From: Hemicordylus capensis
Lineage: Eukaryota; Chordata; Lepidosauria; Squamata; Cordylidae
NCBI RefSeq assembly: GCF_027244095.1
Contig: NC_069670.1
Location: forward strand, 18,309,320-18,373,319
Length of the DNA stretch: 64,000 nucleotides
Reading direction: 5' to 3'
The notes under the pieces are model-generated. The model did no database searches, was not told the origin of the DNA, and saw nothing but the letters and a program-made list of their open reading frames with translations. Positions 42,314-53,532 of this stretch are shown in pieces (position 1 is the stretch's first letter; each line of letters starts with the position of its first letter). The position numbers and the translations under genes are program-made.

Positions 42314-42390
42314 GAGAATTGGATGGGTCAAATCATAGCATCTTTGATCAGTTAGCAAAGGACTCTGAGAGACGGACACACACACAAATT

Positions 42391-42482
42391 GATGCGTTCG
42401 TATCGGAAGGCGAGGACGATTCTTTGCGTTTCTCAGGATGCGTGCGTATCGGAAGGAGAGAGCACTCCTTTGCGTGCTCTCG
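42391..42482 (+). repeat. CpG-rich tandem duplication, 46-bp unit
   Basis: Two adjacent copies begin gatgcgttcgtatcggaag (42391) and gatgcgtgcgtatcggaag (42437). Each contains a cctttgcgt/tctttgcgt core near its end. Confidence 0.8.
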
Positions 42483-42910
42483 GTGCCTCTTTTCCCGCTG
42501 GCCTAGTTTGCACCGGGACACTCTCTTTCCCGCCTCTCTGCACCCTGATTCCCTTCCCTCTCTGCACTCGCTTAGATGGCTCACCTCTCGCTGACACAGA
42601 GCAGCCTCTTTCGGAGGCTGAGAGAGAGAGAAAGAGAGATGGAGAGGGGGAGATAGAGTGAGAGGAGGCAGCAGCGGCCTCCCCAGTGTGCATGCATACT
42701 AATGAAGCCCTCATTGTCAAAGCTCTTTTTGTGTCCCTGGAAGCTCCATTCAGCCCTTCTCCTACAGGGCACACAATGGCTCTACTGTCTAGGCTGTTGC
42801 CCCTTCCAAACAGTCAAATGCTTTCACCTTCATTCTCCACCCCCCTCCCCAACTCTGGACCAGTCCTTCCCCCCCACCCCGAGGCATTTAAAGGGACAAG
42901 CTTCGGCTTT

Positions 42911-43166
42911 AGGAACCTAGGCAGCTGCCAGATACTGAGTCTGACCCTTGGTCCATCTAGATCAGCAATGTCTACCCAGGCTGGCAACGGCTTCTCCAAA
43001 GTTGCAGGCAGGAGTCTCTTCTGGCCCTATCTTGGAGATGCTGCCAGGGAGGGGACTTGGGACCTTTCTGCACGTAAGCATGCAGGTGCTCTTCCCAGAG
43101 CCGCCCCATCCCCCAAAGGGAAGATCTTCCAGTGCTCACACAGTTAGTCTTCCATTCAAATGGGAG
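42911..43166 (-). repeat. 5S-Sauria SINE, 5S head truncated
   Basis: Tail aggaacctaggcagctgcc, body, linker cccccaaagggaagatc, ends in the 5S part (ttccattcaaatggg), where a LINE follows. Confidence 0.85.
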
Positions 43167-43830
43167 AACATTTCAGATTTAAAGCCCTAAGCAGCCTGGG
43201 ACCGGGTTACCTGAGAAAGTGCTTTGCCCCATATATGTCTCTATGAATGCAGCTTAAGATTGCCTTTGCCTTTTGAGCTGCAGCATCACACTGCTGGCTC
43301 AGCTGCTAAAACGTGCTGCTGTTTCTTCTGGAAATGCAACGCATTCTGCCTTGAGAGGTGGGTGGGTAGCCGGGTGATGAAAGGCTTGCTTTGCATGCAG
43401 AACCTCTCAGGATCAGTTCTCCGCATCGCCAGTCGAAACATTCTCAGGATGCTGAGACCCTTCCCTGGACACCTGTTGATAGTTAGAGATGGCGGCTATT
43501 TAAGAGGACATTTTCTTTGCTATGAGCCCCGCCACCCACTGAGATCATCCGGAGAGGTCCGCCTGCAGTTGCCACTGGCTACTCAGAGATGGATCTTCTC
43601 TGTTGCCACCCCAAGGCTTTGGAATGTGCTGCCTGCTAAAATAAGAGCCTCCCCATCTCTTGACAGCTTTAAAAAGGCCCTTAAGACACACAGATTCACA
43701 CAAGCTTTTAACTAGATTTGTAGAAGTGTGTTTTGTTTCTAAACCATGTTTAACATTTCAGGTCTTGGTTTAATTTGCCCAGAGACGTGGGTTTGGGATG
43801 GCATACAAATATACTAAATAAATACAGTGG
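43167..43830 (+). repeat. L2-type LINE, RT ORF 3' end
   Basis: Encodes broken fragments of the reverse-transcriptase C-terminus, including IFSVATPRLWNVLPAKIRAS and SFKKALKTHRFTQAF. The 3'UTR ends atggcatacaaatatac and (aaat)n. It is 5'-truncated and internally damaged. Confidence 0.75.
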
Positions 43831-44905
43831 ATCAATGGTCTGACTCGGTATAAGGCCATTTCATAAGGCCTTGTTCTCTGCCGCCACCAGTAACCCTGGC
43901 TGCAGATCTATCTAAATATCTTGAGATGGTTGGGGCTGCCATTAAAGAGCTACCTCTAAGAGGAGTGGGAGTAGAATGACAATTGGATAGGAGGAATCCT
44001 TGGATGCCTCATAGGGAGTTGTAAGATTACTCAGCTTTGCAAAATGCATAAACCAGGGATGTGGTGAGCCATGTTTTGGCATGGCTGCAGGACATGAGCA
44101 GAGCATGCGAAATGTCCCTCCCTGGTGCCCCTATATATGCAATCCTTTTGCAGCGGCCTCACAACATCAGAAGACATGGATCTCTCTTTGGTGAGGCTTT
44201 GAATAGATGGCGGTTGTAGGTCTTTATACACCTGAGTTCCTCCGTGTGCCCTCCATGCCTGAACACAGGTTTTAACAAGCTAGTTCTTGTTCCACGTTCT
44301 GCCATGTTGCCCTGAAGGCAGAAACCTATTTCCAGCCTCATCCTTTTAAGCGACCCAGGGTTACACTTTAACTGCGTCCGCTACAGGCTAGGGAGGCAGT
44401 GTGATATTATTGCAGAGCCAGTAGGCAATGTATCCTCTGTTCCTTCACCGGAGGGCTGAAAGAGGCATCCTTAGGAGCTCAGCCAGGGGCCGCCTGAAAA
44501 GTTTGGACACCAAGCAGTTGCTTCAGATCTCGCAACCGTGTTCCCGAACTAGGCGGCCCTCCCACGAGGCAAGGCGGGCCGGCTGCCTCACGTGGCAGCC
44601 TGTAGGGGGGTGGCAAACGATGTTCCCTGCAACAGAGATTCCCAAGCATTCCGGGCGGCATCTCCCAGCATCCCCAGGTGCAATTAACCACCCTGAGCCT
44701 TTTTTTGGAAGGGCAGTATATACATCGAATAAATAAATGGCCTTCAAAATCCCAGCCACAGTTTGTGGAAAGGAAGTTGGGGGCGGGGTGAGAAGCTAGA
44801 ATAAGGTCAGGCTGGAGACTGCCGTGAGCGAGGCAGGCCCAAGGCATGCTGATACCTGAGGAAGAAATCCCAAATGTGTCTCTTCAGCCATTAAAGACTA
44901 TATAA
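43831..44905. other. No gene recognised; hAT-like scrap
   Basis: 44550-44640 (aggcggccctcccacgaggc) resembles the hAT-like fragments at 56100 and 62235. 44695-44740 (ccaccctgagccttttttt) is a LINE end. The rest is unrecognised. Confidence 0.4.
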
Positions 44906-45092
44906 TGTTTTGGAAAGGGCATCTGCTTCTGCTTTGCATGCAGAATATCCCAAGTTCAAGCCCTGGCAGTATCTCCAGGTAGAGGAGGTGAGCTGGTTTT
45001 GTGGTAGCAAGCATGACTTGTCCCCTTTGCTAAGCAGGTCTGCCCTGGTTGCATATGAATGGGAGACTACCTGTGTGAACACATGTGTGAGC
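44906..45092 (+). repeat. tRNA-Sauria head joined to a 5S-Sauria head
   Basis: 44910-44984 carries the tRNA module and start of the body (catgcagaatatcccaag, gtatctccaggtag). At 44985 a new 5S head starts (gaggtgagctggttttgtgg) and is cut off at about 45085, where a LINE begins. Confidence 0.8.
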
Positions 45093-45610
45093 TCTACACG
45101 GTTTTGGGCCGGGGTACCTGTTGGACTGCATTCGCCCATATGAATCTGCCATGGCCCTCCACTCAGCATCTCTGGCTCTGCTCATGGCCCCACCACGAAC
45201 AGAGATCCAGTTGGAGGGGACTAGAGACAGGGCCTTTTCGGTTGTGGCCCCTCAGCTTTGGAATGCCCTCCCTGAAGAGCTTTGCCATGCTCCCTCTCTC
45301 AGTATTTTTGAAAACAACAACTAAAAACGCATCTTTTTAAAAAGGCTTTTTCATGCTCCATTTTCAGTTATATCTGGTAGGTTCTTTAGTTTTTCATTTT
45401 TAATTCTTCTAGATGTTTATCTTTAAAAAAAACTTTTTAATTTGAAACAATTCTGATTGCGGTTTTAGCCTGACTTAACTTTTTTACTTAATTTGGTTAA
45501 TTTTATTACTTTTATTTTACATTGTATCTATTTTATTATGGAAAGCTGCCCTGAACAGTAGTGTACTGGAGGGGCAGGGTATAAATATTTGTAGTAGTAG
45601 TAGTAGTAGT
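45093..45610 (+). repeat. L2-type LINE, RT ORF 3' end and 3'UTR
   Basis: Encodes TRDRAFSVVAPQLWNALPEEL, after an LLDCIRPYESAM-like start. A T-rich 3'UTR follows and ends ctgccctgaacagtagtg, ggggcagggtataaatattt, with a (gta)n tail at 45590-45632. Confidence 0.78.
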
Positions 45611-45632
45611 AGTAGTAAAGTAAGTAGTAGTA

Positions 45633-45842
45633 AAGGTAAAGTGTGCCGTTGAGTCGGTGTTGACTTCTGCTGCCCACAGAGCCCTGTGGTTGTCTTTGGT
45701 AGAATACAGGAGGGGTTGACCATTGCCTCCTCCCATGCAGTATGAGATGATGCCTTTCAACATCTTCCTATATCGCTGCTGCCCGATATAGGTGTTTCCC
45801 ATAACCTCTGGCTTTCTAGTCAAGTCATTTCCCTGCTGTGCT
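45633..45842 (-). repeat. tRNA SINE with RTE-type tail
   Basis: Starts aaaggtaaagtgtgccgttg, then aatacaggaggggttgacca, tatcgctgctgcccgatata. The tRNA head at the right is partly lost. Confidence 0.78.
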
Positions 45843-46052
45843 GTGGTAGTAAGATCTTCCCCTGAGGGGATGGAGCTGTTCTGAGAAGAGCAGAAGGTTC
45901 CCCGTTCCCTCCCTGGCAGCATCTCCAAGACAGGGCTGAGAGAGATTCCTGCCTGCAACTTTGGAGAAGCTGCTGCCAGTCTGTGTAAACAACACTGAGA
46001 GAGATGGACCAAGGGTCTGACTCAGTATATGGCAGCTTCCTATGTTCCTAAG
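45843..46052 (+). repeat. Sauria SINE, 5S head missing
   Basis: Starts at the linker cccctgaggggatggagc. Body and tail gcagcttcctatgttccta are complete. Confidence 0.85.
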
Positions 46053-46097
46053 GCAGCAAAGCTACTCTCTAGTCTCCACATCAAATCCCCAGAGAAA

Positions 46098-46399
46098 GGA
46101 GAGCTGGTCCTGTGGTGGCAAATATGACTTGTCCCCTTAGCTAAGCAGGGTCTGCCCTGGTTGCATATGAATGGGAGACTTGATGTGTAAGCAGTGTAAG
46201 ATACTCCCCTCAGGGGATGGAGCCTCTCTGGGAAGAGCAGAAGGTTCCAAGTTCCCTCCCTGGCAGCAACTCCATGATAGGGCTGAGAGAGATTCCTGCC
46301 TGCAACCTTGGAGAAGCTGCTGCCTGTCAGTGTAGCCAATACTGAGCTAGAGGGACCAAGGGTTGGACTCAGTATATGGCAGCTTCCTATGTTCCTAGA
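46098..46399 (+). repeat. 5S-Sauria SINE
   Basis: Complete unit from ggagagctggtcctgtggtg to cagcttcctatgttccta. Confidence 0.92.
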
Positions 46400-46624
46400 G
46401 CTGGGTAAGATCCTGTAAGGCTCCAAGGGGGAGGAGGTGTGTTCCTGGCCTTTCCTGAACCAGAATTACAGGGTGGGAACAAACAGAGTTAGCCTCAGAG
46501 TATGCCGGGGAGGAGGTTACTTCGTCACTCTGGCTTCCCTCCTGGCTTGTTACATCCCCCTGGCTCCCTCTCCAGGGAAACCAGGGCTGCCACACTCCAG
46601 AGCAAACCTCCTCCTCCTCCTCAT

Positions 46625-46800
46625 CAACAAACAACAATAAATATTTATATGCCACTTTATAACAAAGGTGTCCAAAGCGGTTTACATAGAGAAATAACGA
46701 ACAAATAAGATGGCTCCCTGTCCCCAGAGGGCTCACAATCTAAAAAAGAAACATAAGAGAGACACCAGCAACAGCCAATGGAGGGAGGCTGTGCTGTGGT
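46625..46800 (-). repeat. L2-type LINE 3' end
   Basis: Plus strand reads atttatatgccactttataa, agggctcacaatctaaaaaa, agacaccagcaacagccaa: the reverse of the 18665-18925 family. Confidence 0.75.
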
Positions 46801-47519
46801 GTCATAAATCTGTTGGCTCAGCTAACCTGACAGACTTACAACCCCTGCAGCTCTCCTTCTGTGAGTTAAACAGAAAGTCTGAAAATAAAAGTAGCAGCGA
46901 AGCTGCACGAATGAAAGTGGAAAGACTCACAACGAAAAATAGTAGCAAACAAAAATAAAGACCCCTTGAACTAAACTAGGTCCCGTCCCCTCCGCATGAT
47001 AACTGAGTAATAACTGGGAAAAGCAGGGAATGAACAGAACAAGGACAGCTGGAACACGAAAGGTTTAAAGAATACTAGGTATGAACACGGTCTGCAGTAA
47101 GAAAAAGTTGCTAACAGCATTGGTGCAAGTCACAGACTGCTTAATATATAGCTCAAGAGAACTGGCAGCCAATCAGGCTTCCCTGAGTAAGCATTTCTAC
47201 TTCTTCTCCTGTGATATCCTGCACCTGCGTGTCTCCCACTGAGCCTTCCTCTTGAGACGTCTTCTCAAGACAGGTGAAATCCCAGCCTCCTCCTGATTAG
47301 CCTCCTCCTCAGCCCTCATGTCTGGCAGCTGTTCCGATTCCTCAGCTCCAGAGTCTGGTCTCCCTGCCAAATCCTGTTGCTGTGCCTCTGAGCCCTCACT
47401 ACCTTTTCTTTTTTATATTTAAATTTTTATTGATTTTAACAATAACTGAGGCCTCACTACCAACAGAGTCCTCTCGTTCCTCTTCTGACTCGTCTGAGTC
47501 AGAGGTCCGAGCCATGACA
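46801..47519. other. No gene recognised
   Basis: Unrecognised, with a T-rich stretch at 47404-47445 (aaatttttattgattttaac) like a LINE tail. Confidence 0.35.
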
Positions 47520-47885
47520 TGGGGGGTGGATAGGGCTGGTTGCTCCCCCCTTGCTAAATACAAGAGAATCACCACATTGAAAAGGTGCCTGCCTTGGTTT
47601 TAAATGCCCTGGGACAGAGCTGAGAGGGCTTAAAGCCCTGTCTCCAAAGAGCTCACAATCTAAAAAAAGAAATGTAAGATAGACACCAGCAACAGCCACT
47701 GGAGGAATGCTGTGCTGGGGGTGGATAGGGCCAGTTGCTCTCCCCCTGTTAAATACAAGAGAATCACCACATTGAAAAGGTGCCTTTTCTCCTAGTTAGC
47801 AGGGGTTAGCTCATTATCACCTGCCTTGGCTTTAAATGCCCCGGGACAGAGCTGAGAGGGCTTAAAGCCTACTCCAGGCTCCGCC
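47520..47885 (-). repeat. L2-type LINE 3'UTR, partly duplicated
   Basis: Two copies of gggggtggatagggc, then caagagaatcaccacattg, at 47521 and 47717. Each is followed by ctgccttggctttaaatgcc-like text. The middle contains gagctcacaatctaaaaaaa. This is either two insertions of one family or a local duplication of about 195 bases. Confidence 0.65.
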
Positions 47886-48085
47886 CCTCCCTGGTTTCAC
47901 TTCCTGCCACACCCAACACAGCTGCCCCACTGGAACTGCTCCCTGCAGCTCTCCCTGCTTCGCCTGCTGAACCCCACCAGGACCCGATCAGCCTGGAAGC
48001 ATTTCACCCCCACTCCCTTTGGGGGAAGGCAGAAGCCCCAAAGTAGGGATGCCGCACTCTCTGCTGGACCCCGCAGAGCTACGCA

Positions 48086-48340
48086 GGCAACCAGGTAAGG
48101 CTGGAAGATCATGTCTGAAACCCTGGAGAGCCACTGCCAGTCAGAGTGGACAACACAGAGCTGGATGGACCAAGGGTCTGACTCAGTAGGAGGCAGCTTC
48201 ATATTTTTATTTTTTATTTATTGTTAAATTTATATACTGCCTGGTCCCAGTTCCGGGGCTGGCAGAGCCTCCTGCTTGCCATCTTGGAGACGCTTCCGCT
48301 AGACCATACTGAGCTAGATGGACCAGGGGTGTGATGTGAT
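48086..48340 (+). repeat. Two Sauria SINE fragments around a LINE scrap
   Basis: 48100-48207 is a body and tail (ccctggagagccactgcc, gcagcttcata). 48208-48245 is T-rich. 48246-48335 is a second body fragment (tactgagctagatggacc). Confidence 0.7.
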
Positions 48341-48689
48341 GCAAGTCTTGATGCTTAGCTCCCACTTGTAGGTGGGGGTCATATTTTCCTTCACCGCAGG
48401 CAGCAGCCAAAGATCTTGGGCCAGCCACTCTCAAAAGGAGCCGGGCAGGCAACCAGGTCTGTCTTCTCTGCTGCAGACGTAACCCTACCAAAAAGTCTGG
48501 GTTCCTCCCAAGGCACGTTGGGGGCTTCAGTTCTTTGGGTCTCTCAAGCAGGAAGTGAACAGCCCTTTCTCAAAACAAGAATCTCCACCAACCCTACCCA
48601 CCCCGACAGTCACATGGACTGAAAGCCAGTTTTTATTCTGATGTCTGTGGGTGTTGCATTAGCGCCCCACGTCGGATCCTGAGAATGAG

Positions 48690-49065
48690 GTCCTGATGAT
48701 CAAGTATTTGGTGGATATATGGGCAACTTGTGGAATTAATCCACTTGCGGAACTCTCTGCCGCAAGATGTGGTGACAGCCAACAACCTGGATGGATTTGA
48801 GAAGGGTTTGGATAACTTCATGGTGGAGAGGTCTGTCGTCGGCTACTAGTCGGGGGGCTATAGGCCACCTCCAGCCTCAGAGGCAGGGTGCCTCTGAGTA
48901 CCAGTTGCAGGGGAGTAACAGCAGGAGGGAGGGCATGTCCTCAACTCTTGCTGTGGGCTTCCCAGCGGCATCTGGTGGGCCACTGTGTGAAAGAGGATGC
49001 TGGACTAGATGGGCCTTCTTGACTCTGATCCAGAAGGGCTGTTCTTAGGTTCTTATGGTAGCTTC
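48690..49065 (+). repeat. CR1/L2-type LINE 3' region
   Basis: The longest example in the window of the tail family. It shows cggaactctctgccgcaaga, ggatttgagaagggtttgg, cagaggcagggtgcctctga, ggagtaacagcaggagggag, ggatgctggactagatggg and ctgttcttaggttctta. Confidence 0.65.
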
Positions 49066-49555
49066 TAATCTGAAAACTCTGCCAGATGTGAGCGCCTCCT
49101 TCTCCAGATAAATATTTAGAGCTGGCATCTGGAGAGTGCTGCGTCCTGGTTCTCCAGAGACACCTGCCGGGTGACCACAGGCACACACTTGTGACACCCC
49201 TGTTTTCCCACCCCCTCGGCTGCTGCCACATTGTTGAAGGCTCTTCACCACTTGGCTGTCAGCCGAATCAATTTCCTCTCTCCTGCACTGATCTTAAATC
49301 CAAGGAGGTGTCCTTTAGATTCAAGATATGCCAGGAAAGCATCAATTGTCCTACGGTATATCTATCAACACTTCAAAATAGACCTTGGCTGCTGCCGTGT
49401 ATGTGAAGAAATGGCAGGTTGTATGCATTGTACCATGCCTTACTGCGCATGGGCGTGCATTTGCAAAGATGCACACTAGAGCCAAGATGCATCAACCCCA
49501 CATTGAAGAGACTGAGCTTTTCACCCTCTTCCACCCTTCTTTCACCCTCATTAGG
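49066..49555. other. No gene recognised
   Basis: Unrecognised. Confidence 0.4.
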
Positions 49556-49851
49556 GAGGAGAGCTGGTCTTGTGGTAGCAAGCATGAATTGTCCCCTTTG
49601 CTAAGCGGGATCTGCCCTGGTTTACATTTGGAGGGGAGACTACATGTGTGAGCACTGGAAGAGATTCCCCTTAGGGGATGAAGCCACTCTGGGAAGACCA
49701 TCCGAGGCTCCAGGTTTCCACCCTGACATCTCCAAGATAGGGCTCACCTCTGCCTGCAGCCTTGGAGAAGCCACTGCCAGTTCGTGTAGACAATACTGAG
49801 CAAGATGGACCAATGTTCTGACTCAGTATAAGGCAGCTTCCTATGTTCCCA
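49556..49851 (+). repeat. 5S-Sauria SINE
   Basis: Complete unit from gaggagagctggtcttgtgg to ggcagcttcctatgttccc. Confidence 0.92.
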
Positions 49852-50290
49852 TATTGCCTGACACTTTGCTGTAAAGTCTGGTGGATGAGGGAGTGAAAGG
49901 GGGAATGGGGAATATTTAGAGGGGGAGCAAATTGTGACCCTGAGAAAACAGGAATTGCCTCTGGTCAGTGGGGGAGGTTGGTGCGTCTGATAATTCCACT
50001 CGGGGAGAAGAAGGCAGACACTTCTACATACTACATTCCTCCAACTGCTTAGCGCCATATCTCATTAATGCAGGCCAAGGCACAGCCGTTAATGTTTAAC
50101 TGGCAAGATCTTAATGACTCTCCAGGGTCCCTCTGCCCCCTCTGGCACAGCTTCTTGGTATTCGGAGACTGGATCAGCAAGGGATGGGCTTCATCCAGAG
50201 TGACCAAATGCAACAGAGGGGTTTTGGATTGGGCAGAAGAGAGAATTGGGGTAGGTGCAGCTTCTTGCTGTCTGATGCTTCAAGGATGGA
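49852..50290. other. No gene recognised
   Basis: Unrecognised. Confidence 0.4.
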
Positions 50291-50298
50291 AGAAGCAG

Positions 50299-50501
50299 CA
50301 GAGGCGTATCTAGGGTAGGGCAGCCAGGGCACATGCCCTGGGCACCACTTGAAGGGGGACGCCAGTGCCATGCTGCCAGAAAATAAAAATTAAAAAATCT
50401 GTAGCCCCTTCGAGGGGCTTCCTAAAGGCCACGGGGTCTGCAAAGGTTCTCCCTCCCCCCGCCAGCAAACCCTTTTGCTATTTTCGATAGATATGCCTCT
50501 G
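50299..50501. mobile_element. hAT-like MITE, short form
   Basis: Starts cagaggcgtatctaggg and ends atagatatgcctctg, inverted repeats of each other. Flanks agaagcag (50291-50298) and agaagtgg (50502-50509) are an 8-bp target duplication with two changes. It shares its ends with the elements at 54640 and 63407. Confidence 0.85.
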
Positions 50502-50764
50502 AGAAGTGGCATGGGTCAACACATCCTTCCTTCATCTGTGAAAGGCAAAGAATGTTCATTGTGTCACTCTGGCTTGATTGGTGATTCAGAGCAGACAAGA
50601 TAGGAAGGGGATATGGGGTGAACATGGAGGGAATATGCATTTAATTGTTTCTTATATTTAGGCCTCTTAACAGTAGGATATGGTGACACTAAGGGATTGA
50701 GCCAAAGGCTTCATGGGAAATGTGAGTCTTGAGAGGGGACTGTGGATGATGATGATGACAATGA

Positions 50765-51190
50765 TGATAATTTGCTAGCTGCCCCATAACAAATTGTTTT
50801 CTGGGAGGCTCAAAACAGAGGATTCATACATACAATAAAAACACATAACACACATTAAATCGTAACAGACAAAAAAAGGTGAAAACAAAATATAATACAA
50901 AGCAGCATTAAAAACTCATTTTAAAATTAGTTTAAGATCACATTACATCTGAAAAGCCGGATTGAAAAACCCAAATTTAAAAGGCCTGGGTGAACAAAAA
51001 GTTCTTCACCTGGCATCAAAAAGAATAAAGTGATAAAGCCAGGCGAACCTCCCTGGGGAGGCTATTCCATAAATGAGGTACCTCCACCAAAAAGGCCCTC
51101 TCTCAGGTAGCTACCTGCCTCACCTCGTTTGGCAAGGGGCACCCAGAGGAGGGCCTCCAAAGAAGATCTTAAGGTATGGGTAGGGATGCA
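50765..51190 (-). repeat. L2-type LINE 3' end
   Basis: Same family as 5150-5737: ccccataacaaattgttttc, aaaggcctgggtgaac, aggctattccataaatgagg, cctccaaagaagatcttaag. It contains the C-terminal ORF remnant on the minus strand. Confidence 0.8.
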
Positions 51191-52581
51191 TTTCTGGTTT
51201 CAGATGCACTGCATTGTGGTTTATGTAGTCATGCTGGTACATAAGTACTTAGTTCTTATGTGTCTGGTGAAAAACAATACTGTCATATGCAACCTAAGCA
51301 AACACCAATGAACCCATGGCACTCTGTAAGGTGCCCGTCTTCTGTGAGCCTAGGAACGGCCTCAAAGTGGTCAGGCTGGTTTCGGAAGGGTAGCAATCGC
51401 ACTTCTCCTGGACACTGCTTACTCTTTCTTCCCAGAGCAGATAACACGCTCCCAGGGGAAGGCCATGTTTCGTGGGAATGTGTCCTTTACGAACCCAAAC
51501 GTTTTGCTGTTTATCAGGATGCTTAAGAAGTGACTTGATTGTGCTCTGTAAGGATAACTACAAAGGGAAGAAAGCGATTTGGGGCACTGGAGAGCCCTTT
51601 CATCCAGCCATGGGCAAGGCGGGGGAGGGAGTGAACAAAAGCTGATGACTAGGAGTTAAAATTGGACACCCTCCAGTTAGAATACAGGCACCGAGTTCAA
51701 AGCCGGAAGGGCAAATGGATCAGTGAGATAGCCTATCCCAAAGTGCAGGAGGGCTGCAGAGTGGTGGCAGACCCTACGACTAGCATCCTTCCAGAAGGAG
51801 GGCTGATGTCCATCTACGAGGTACTCTTGAACCTAGTTAGATGTCTGATGGAGTAGATTCCAGCCCGCGAAAGCTTCTGCAATGATAAATCAGCTTGTCT
51901 TCAAGATGCCACAGGATTCTTGGTCGCTTTTGGCAACAACATTCTCTTCTGAAATGCCATCTGCTGTGTCTCCTTAGGTGTAGGCTTCAACTGTCCTCAT
52001 TTACTAGGGAGAGTCTTTGTCTTCTCATCTTTATCTCTGGAGGTTTTTCAGACAGCAGGCTTTAGCACGGGTTTACCGCACGGCTTTACAGTGAGTGCAG
52101 GGCATAATGGATACTCGGACGCAAAAAGGAGAGGTTTTTTTTTACCCTGGACATAAACCGGGCTATCGGGTGTAGCGAGATTCCCCGGGGGCCAGGGGGC
52201 AAAGGGTAGCCAGGGGGCCTCCATCACACATGCAACGTGTGCATGCCCCAGCACCCCAAGCCACCCCCCCTGCATCTGACATTAGATGCAAGGGGGCGGG
52301 CAACTTAACCCACCCAAACCTTCCCCTCCCCATTCCCCCGTTGAACAGCAGAGCTGGCTCAACAGGGCTGAGCTGGGAACAGGGCCCCTGGGGATCGCTG
52401 GGGGCAGCGGTGGATCGGGGCCGGGCGGCTCTCCTCTGGAGGCTCCTGCTTGGCTGCAGCAGCCTCTCCCTGCCTCTCTTCCTTGCTCGGCTCAGCCCTC
52501 TCGGAAACAGCTGCTCGGCAGGAAGAAGGAAGCACCACAGCAGGCTACTTAGATTGCAGCTCGTTTATTTATTTATTTATT
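51191..52581. other. No confirmed gene; one odd ORF and repeat traces
   Basis: 51662-51856 holds a 64-residue open frame (MDTLQLEYRHRVQSRKGKW to LLNLVRCLME) of ordinary composition that I do not recognise. No splice or promoter signal supports it. 51866-51950 repeats the unnamed cgaaagcttctgc / gatgccacaggattcttgg phrase. 52260-52560 is GC-rich without recognised content. Confidence 0.35.
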
Positions 52582-52770
52582 TACATTTATATCCTGCTCT
52601 TCCTCCAGGGAGCCCAGAGCAGTGTACTACATACTTGAGTTTCTCTTTCACAACAACCCTGTGAAGTAGGTTAGGCTGAGAGAGAAGCGACTAGCCCAGA
52701 GTCACCCAGCAAGTCTCATGGCTGAATGGGGATTTGAACTCGGGTCTCCCCACTCCTAGTCCAGCACTCT
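52582..52770 (-). repeat. MIR-like CORE-SINE
   Basis: Plus strand: (ttta)n, tatatcctgctcttcctcc, ttgaactcgggtctcccc, tagtccagcactct. The tRNA head is truncated at the right. Confidence 0.82.
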
Positions 52771-52965
52771 TTTGTGAGGGCAAGGAGGGGCTGACCTTGG
52801 GAGCCCCTCAGACCCTGTGGGCCAGGGGACATTTGTCCCCCGCTTGTCCAATCGACGCTACTCCTATGCGGGCTAGGCTCCGATACGGAGGGGGAAACCC
52901 GAATCGTGTGTGAAGTGCTCTCTGAAATATCGCATGGACTTCGGGGTAAATCTGGCTGATATGTG

Positions 52966-53002
52966 TGCGCACACACACACACACCCACCCCCACACACAC
53001 AC
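52966..53002 (+). repeat. (AC)n simple repeat
   Basis: ac units interrupted by acccaccccc. Confidence 0.85.
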
Positions 53003-53146
53003 CCTCTGAAAGTAAAATCGCTGTCTGAAAAAACTCCTGGTAAATCTCCTGCTCCAGGGGCGGGGGGATTAATTCTGTGTTGTTAGTGTGACTTGCTAGT
53101 TCTTCAGGGCTCCTCCCTACTTCTTCAGGGCTCTTCTCTGGAACCG

Positions 53147-53510
53147 TGTTCTTCACAATTTTCAAGCAGGGGCCACGGTTGGCAGGAAACCTGCTGTGTG
53201 AGAGCCATTTGCCACTGTGCTGAACTCTGCACAGGGCTGCACTGTTCTCAGGGCCCCTTAGAAGAGATGGAGCCTGCTCTCAAGAGCTCTATGGGGAAAG
53301 GGCTGAGAAGGACTACACTTCCCAGCATGCCGTGCACACCTTCCAAGATGGCGCAGGAGCTCAGGAGGGCTCTGTTTCCCTTAAAGGAGCCACCCAATGC
53401 TGGTCAAAGCCCAGCACTGCTCAGTGAGAATGCTCATCTCTTCATAGTGCCAGGGGACCATGCAGACAATTGAGCATTATATGGGTCATGAGAATGGCCC
53501 CATGGAGGGC
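53147..53510. repeat. Unnamed repeat family, copy 3 (inverted)
   Basis: Shares cttcccagcatgccgtgcac, gccatttgccactgtgctg and ttaaaggagccacccaatgc with the reverse complement of the copies at 5060 and 36230. Confidence 0.5.
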
Positions 53511-53532
53511 AATTGCATTTTTCAACTGTAAA

